From positions 5,033,596 to 5,097,595 of the forward strand of contig CM046332.1 in the NCBI GenBank assembly GCA_025403435.1: 64,000 bases of DNA. Direction: 5' to 3'. The notes beneath the pieces are model-generated. The model saw only the letters and a program-made list of their open reading frames with translations. It ran no database searches and was not told where the DNA came from. The DNA is from Artocarpus heterophyllus. Lineage: Eukaryota; Streptophyta; Magnoliopsida; Rosales; Moraceae. The position numbers and the translations under genes were made by a program. Shown here in pieces: positions 58,331-64,000 of the stretch. Every line of letters starts with the position of its first letter. Position 1 is the stretch's first letter.

Positions 58331-60582
58331 GACTGAGACCCGAGGTCAAGGATAAAGAGTCTAACTAGGTCCGAGAAGGTTACGGCAGACCAGAGAGGCC
58401 AGGTCTAGGACCAGGAGTCCAACCAGGCTACGATCGAGACCCAAGGACCAGGATGAAGAGTCTGACCAGGTCCGAGAAGGTTACGGCCGACCAAAGTAGC
58501 CAGGTCCAGGCTACTACCGGTCAGGTCCAGGATAAAGAGTCCAACCTGGCCACAACTGAGACCCAATGTCCAGGACAAAGAGTTTGACCAGGTTCGAGAA
58601 GGTTACAGCCGACTAGAGAGGCCAGGTCCAGGCTACGGCTGACCAGGTCCAGGACGAAGAGTCCAACCAGGCTGCGACTAAGACCCAAGGTCTGGCATGA
58701 GGAGACTGACCAGGTCTGAGAATGTTACGGCTGACTAGGTATAGGACAAAGAGTCCAACTAGGTTACGATTGAGACCCAAGGTCCAGGATGAAGAGTCCG
58801 ACCAGGTTTGTGAAGGTTACAGCTGACCGAAGAGGCCAAGTCCAGGCTACGACAGACTAGGTCCAGGATGAAGAGTCCAATTGGGCTATGACAGAGACCC
58901 AAGGTCTAGGAAGAAGAGTCCAACCAGGTCCGAGATGGTTACGGCCATCCAGAGAAGGCCAGGTCCAGGCTATGACCCACCAAGTCTGGTACAAAGAGTC
59001 CAACCAAACTACGACCAAGGACCAAGGTCTAGGACGAAGAGTTTGACCAGCTCCGAGAAGGTTATGGCTGACAAGAGAGGCTTAGGAAGAAGAGTTCGAC
59101 CAGGTCTGAGAAGGTTACGGCCGAGAGTCCAACCTGGCTACAACCGAGACCCAAGGTCCAGGACGAAGAGTTCGACCAGGTCTGAGAAGGTTACGGCCGA
59201 CCAGAGAGGCTAGGTCGAAGCTACAGCCGACCAGGTCAAGGACTAAGGGTCCAACTAGGCTACGACTAAGACCCAAGGTCTAGGACGAAGAGTTTGACCA
59301 GGTCTGAGAAGTTTATGGCCGACCAGAGAGGCTAGGTCCAGGCTACCGCCGACCAGGTCTAGGACTAAGGGTCCAACTAGGCTACGACTAAGACCTAAGA
59401 TCTAGGACGAAGAGTCTGACCAGGTCCAAGAAGGTTACGGTAGGCCAGAGTGGCCAGGTCCAGGACAAAGAGTCCAACCAGGCCACGACCAAGATCGAAG
59501 GATCAGGACGAAGAGTCCGACCAGGTTCGAGAAGGTAACGGCCAACAAAAGAGGCCAGGTCTAGTGTGAAGAGTCCAACCAGTCTACGACTGAGACCCAA
59601 GGTCTAGGATGAAGAGTTCAACTAGGTACGAGAAGGTTACGGCTGAACAGAGTGGCCAGGTCCAGGCTACGGCCGACCAGATCTAGGACGAAGAGTCCAA
59701 CCAGGCCATGACCGAGACCCAACGTGCAGGACAAAGAGTCCGACCAGGTCCGGGAAGGTTACGGCCGACCAGAGAGTCCGGGTCCAGGCTACTACAGACC
59801 AGGTCTAGCACAAAGAGTCCAACCAAGCTATGACTGGGACCCAAGGTCCAAGACGAAGAGTTTGACCTGGTCTGAGAAGGTTAGAACCGACTAGAGAGGC
59901 CAAGTCCAGGCTACGACCAACTAGGTCTAGGACTAAGAGTCCAACCAGGCCATGACCGAGACCCAAGGTCCAGGACAAAGAGTCCAGCCAGGTCCGAGAA
60001 GGTTACAGCCGACAAGAGAGGCTAGGTCTGGGCTACGGTCGACTAGATCTCGGACAAAGAGTCCAACCAGGCTACGATCGAGACCCAAGGTCTAGGACAA
60101 AGAGTCCGACCAGGTCTGATAAGGTTACGGTCGACCGAGAGGCCAGGTGTAGGACGACGAGTGCAACCAGGCTATGATTGAGACCCAAGGTCAAAGACGA
60201 AGAGTCCGGCCGTGTCTGAGAAGGTTACAGCCGGCTAGAGAGGCCAGGTCCAGGCTACGACCAACCAAGTCCAGGATGAATAGTCAAACTAGGCTACTAT
60301 CGAGACCCAAGGTCCAGGATGAAGAGTCCAACCGGGTCCGAGAAGATTACGGCTGACCAGGTCTAGGACAAGGAGTCCAACTATGCTACGACTGAGACCT
60401 AACGCCCAGGACGAAGAGTCCGACCAGGTCCTAGAAGGTTACGGCCGACGAAAGAGGCCAGGTCCAAGCTATGGCCGACCAAGTCATGGATGAAGAGTCC
60501 AACCAGGCTACAACCGAGACCCAAAGTCTAGGATGAAGAGTCCAAATAGGTCCGAGAAGGTTACGGCTAACCAAAGAGGCCA

Positions 60583-62840
60583 GGTCTGGGACGAAGAGTC
60601 CAACCAACTATGACCGAGACCTAAGGTGTAGGACGAAGAGTTTGAGACCCAAGGTCTAGGACGAAGAGTTTGACCGGGTCCAAAAGGTTGCGGCTGACCA
60701 GAGAGGCCAGGTCTAGCCTATGGCCGACCAGGTCTAGCACGAAGAGTCCAACCAGGCTAGGACTGAGACCCAAGGCCCAGGACGAAGAGTCCAACTAGGC
60801 TAGGACCGAGACCCAAGGCCCAGGACGAAGAGACCGACCAGGTCTGAGAATGTTACGGTCGACCATGTCTAGGACAAAATGTCCATCTAGGCTCCGATTG
60901 AGACCAAAGGTCTAAGATGAAGAGTCTGACCAGGTCCGAGAAGGTTACGGCTGACCAAAGAGGCAAGGTCCAGGCTATGGCAGACTAGGTCTAGGACGAA
61001 GAGTCCAACCTGGCCACGACTGAGACCCAAGGTCTAGGACGAAAAGTCCAACCAGGTTCGAGATTGTTATGGCAGTCCTGTGAAGGCCAGGTCCAGGCTA
61101 CGACTGACCAGGTTTGGGATGAAGAGTCCAACCAGGCTACGACCGAGACCCACGGTCTAGGACGAAGAGTTTGACCTGGTCCGAGAAGGTTACAGCTAAC
61201 TAGAGAGGCCAGGTCCAGGGTACGAAAGGCCAGGTCCAGGACGAAGAGTCCAACCAGGCTACGACTGAGACCCATGGCCTAGGACGAAGAGTCCGACTAG
61301 GGCCAAGAAGGTCGAAGACGAAGAGTCCGTCTAGGTGGGAGAAGGTTACAACCGACCAGAGAGGCTAGGTCCAGGCTATGGCCGACTAGGTCCAGGACGA
61401 AGAGTCCAACCAGGCTACGACAGAGACCCAAGGTTTAGGACGAAGAGTCCGTCCAACTCTAAGAAGGTTACGGTTGACCAGAGAGGCCAGGTCTAGGCTA
61501 CGACCGACCAAGTCTAGGACAAAGAGTCCAACCAGGCTGCGACTGAGACCCAAGGTCAAGGACGAAGAGTCTGACCAGGTCGGAGAAGGTTACGACAGAC
61601 TAGAGAGGCCAAGTCTAGGATGAAGAGTCCAACCAGGCTGTGACCGAGACCCAAGGATTAAGGCGAAATGTCTGACCAGGTCCGAGAACGTTACGGTTGA
61701 CTAGAGAGGCCAGGTCTAGGCTATTACCTGCCAGGTCTAGGATAAAGAGTCCAACCAGGCTACGACTAAGATGAAGAGTTTGACCTGGTCCGAGTAGCTT
61801 ACAGTCGACCAGAGAGGCCAAGTCCAGGCTACGGCCGACCAGGTGAAGGACGAAGAGTCCAACCAGGCCACGACCGAGACCCAACGTCCAAGACAAAGAG
61901 TCTGACAAGGTCTGAGAAGGTTACAGTCGACCAGGGTGGCCAGGTCCAGGCTACTGCCGATCAGGTCTATGACAAAGTGTCCGATCAGGCTACGACTGAG
62001 ACCCAAGGTCCAAGACGAAGAGTCCGACCAAGTTCGAAAAGGTTACAGCTGAGTAGAGAGGCCAGGTCTAGGCGACAGCAGACCAGGTCTTGGACGAAGA
62101 GTCCAACCAGGCTACGACAGACACCAATGGTCTAGGACAAAGAGTCCAACCAGGTCCGAGAAGGTTACAGCCAACCATAGAGGCCAGGTCCAGGCTTCGA
62201 CGGACCAAGTCCAGGACGAAGAGTCCAACCAGGCCATGATCGAGACCCAAGGTCTAGGATGAAGAGTCCGTCCAAGTCCGAGAAGGTTACTACTGACTAG
62301 AGAGGCTAGGTCCAGGTTACGACCGACCAGAGAGGCCAGGTCCAGGACGAAGAGTCCAACAAGGCTACGATCGAGACCCAAGGACTAGGACGAAGATTCT
62401 GACCAGGTTTGAGAACGTTACGGCCGACCAGAGAGTCTAGGTCCAGGCTACGGCCAGCCAGGTCCAGGTCGAAGAGTCCAACCAGGCTACGATCGAGACC
62501 CAAGGTCCAGTACAGAGAGTTCGACCACGTCCGAGAAGGTTACGGCGAACCAGAGAGCCAGGTCCAAGCTGCGGCCGACCAGGTCTAGGATGAAGAGTCC
62601 AACCAGGCTACAACCGAGACCCATTGTCCAGGACGAAGTGTCCAACCAGGTCCGAGAACGTTACGGCCTACTAGAGAAGGCCAAGTCCAGGCTACAGCCG
62701 ACCAGGTCTAGGACAAAGAGTCCAACCAGGCTACGACCAAGACCCAAGGCCTAGGACAAAGAGTTTGACCAGGTTTGAGAAGGTTACGACTGATCGGAGA
62801 GGCCAGGTCTAGGCTGCGGCCGACCAGGTCCAGGACGAAG
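60583..62840. repeat. Second copy of the ~2.3-kb block seen at about 48361-50640
   Basis: Carries the same rare words in the same order, about 12.2 kb downstream. The short-LTR element lies between the two copies but in neither. Removing its ~1.9 kb, the original spacing was about 10.3 kb. Confidence 0.82.
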
Positions 62841-64000
62841 ACTCTAACGAGGCTACAACCAAGACCCAAGGTCCAGGACGGAGAGTCCAAGCAGGCTAAG
62901 ACCGAGACCCAAGGTCCCAGATGAAGAGTCTGACCTGGTCTGAGAAGGTTACGGTCGACCAGAGAGGCCAGGTCTACGCTACGGCAGACCAGGTCTAGGA
63001 CGAAGAGTCCAACTAGGCCAGGACTGAGATCCATGGTCTAGGACGAAGAGTCCGTCCAGGTTCGAGAAGGTTACGGCTGACCAGAGAGGCCAGGTCCAGG
63101 TTACGTCTGACTAGGTAGCCCAGGTCTAGGACGAAGAGTCCAACCAGGCTACGACCAAGACCCAAGGTCTAGGATGAAGAGTCCGACCAGGTTCAAGAAG
63201 GTTACGGCCGACCAGAGAGGTCAGGTCCAGGCTGCTACCGACCTGGTCCAGGACAAAGAGACCAACCAGGCTACAACTGAGACTCAGGGTCTAGTACGAA
63301 GATTCCTACCGGGTCCGAGAAGGTTACGACCGACCAAATAGGCCAGGTCTACGATACTGCCGACCAGGTCTAGGATGAAGAGTCCAACTAGGCTACGATC
63401 GAGACCCAAGGTCCAAGACGAAGAGTCCAACCAGGTCCGAGAAGGTTACGGCCGATCAGAGAAGGCCATGTCCAGGCTACGGCTGATTAGGTCTAGGATG
63501 AAGAGTCCAACCAGGCAACGAACAAGACCCAAGGTCTAGGACGAAGAGTATAACTAGGTCCGAGAAGGTTACGGCCGACTCAAGAGGCCAGGTCCAGGCT
63601 ACGGTCGACTAGGTCTAGGATGAAGAGTCCAGCTAGGCTACAACCGAGACCCAAGGACCAGGACGAAGAGTTCGGCTAAGTCTGAGAAGGTTACGACTGA
63701 CCAAAGAGGCCAGGTCCAGGCTACAGCCGACCAGGCCCAGGACAAAGAGTCCAACCAGGGTACGACTGCGGCCCCAGGTCTAGGAGAAAGAGTCCGACCT
63801 AGTCCGAGAAAGTTGCGGCCAACCATAGAGGCCAGGTCCAGGCTACGACCGACCAGGTCTAGGGTCAAGAGTCTAACCACGCTACGACCTAGACCCAAGG
63901 TCTAGGACGAAGAGTCCAACCATGTCCGAGAAGGTTATGGACGACCAGAGAAGGCCAGGTTCAAGACGATGAGTCCAAGCAGGCTATGACCTAGACCCAA

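Larger units (their letters stand above)
55196..64000. repeat. Satellite array, block III (~8.8 kb, continues beyond the window)
   Basis: The same ~122-bp satellite, in register with block II and running off the right edge; about 72 monomers by length. It contains the 1047-bp duplication and the distant copy of a block II segment. No gene is supported. Confidence 0.96.

Overview
The window is plant nuclear repeat DNA, probably from a dicot, although the species cannot be named from the sequence. About 45 kb of the 64 kb is one diverged satellite array. The rest is LTR retrotransposons inserted into it. I found no host protein gene, tRNA, rRNA, CRISPR array or prokaryotic feature. The evidence for a plant is the element types (Ty1/copia; Ty3/gypsy with a Tekay/Del-like pol; a short-LTR gag-only element), primer-binding sites matching plant initiator tRNA-Met, and satellite variation that looks like CG/CHG methylation decay.

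Layout. 1-6255: 3' part of a decayed Ty1/copia element (integrase, reverse transcriptase, RNase H) and its 3' LTR. That LTR is split by a related ~2.0-kb LTR at 3087-5102, which looks like a nested solo LTR. 6256-32011: satellite block I, with a ~122-bp monomer. 32012-42867: a complete but inactivated Ty3/gypsy element with ~3.0-kb LTRs and a CCCAA target duplication. 42868-53294: satellite block II. 53295-55195: a compact 1.9-kb non-autonomous LTR element with two identical 125-bp LTRs, a partial gag ORF and two minisatellites; it also has a CCCAA duplication. 55196-64000: satellite block III, running off the end of the window.

The satellite monomer is about 122 bp, made of an ~83-bp part plus a ~39-bp part that partly copies the start of the first. 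Amplification is layered: 21-bp sub-repeats, 122-bp monomers, and higher-order steps of about 366, 489, 613, 700, 898, 1047, 1647, 1937 and 2282 bp. One ~2.3-kb segment recurs 12.2 kb away. Many open frames cross the array on both strands, but they are by-products of the repeat and are not annotated as genes.

The most notable points are these. Two unrelated LTR elements used exactly the same CCCAA position of the monomer, and the copia element joined the array about 10 bp away. The gag-only element has LTRs with no differences, so it is the youngest insertion whose age can be judged. An inverted-repeat motif (TCGGC-CT-GCCGA) is clustered in the LTRs of both the copia solo LTR and the gypsy element. 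All calls come from reading the sequence; no database search was run.
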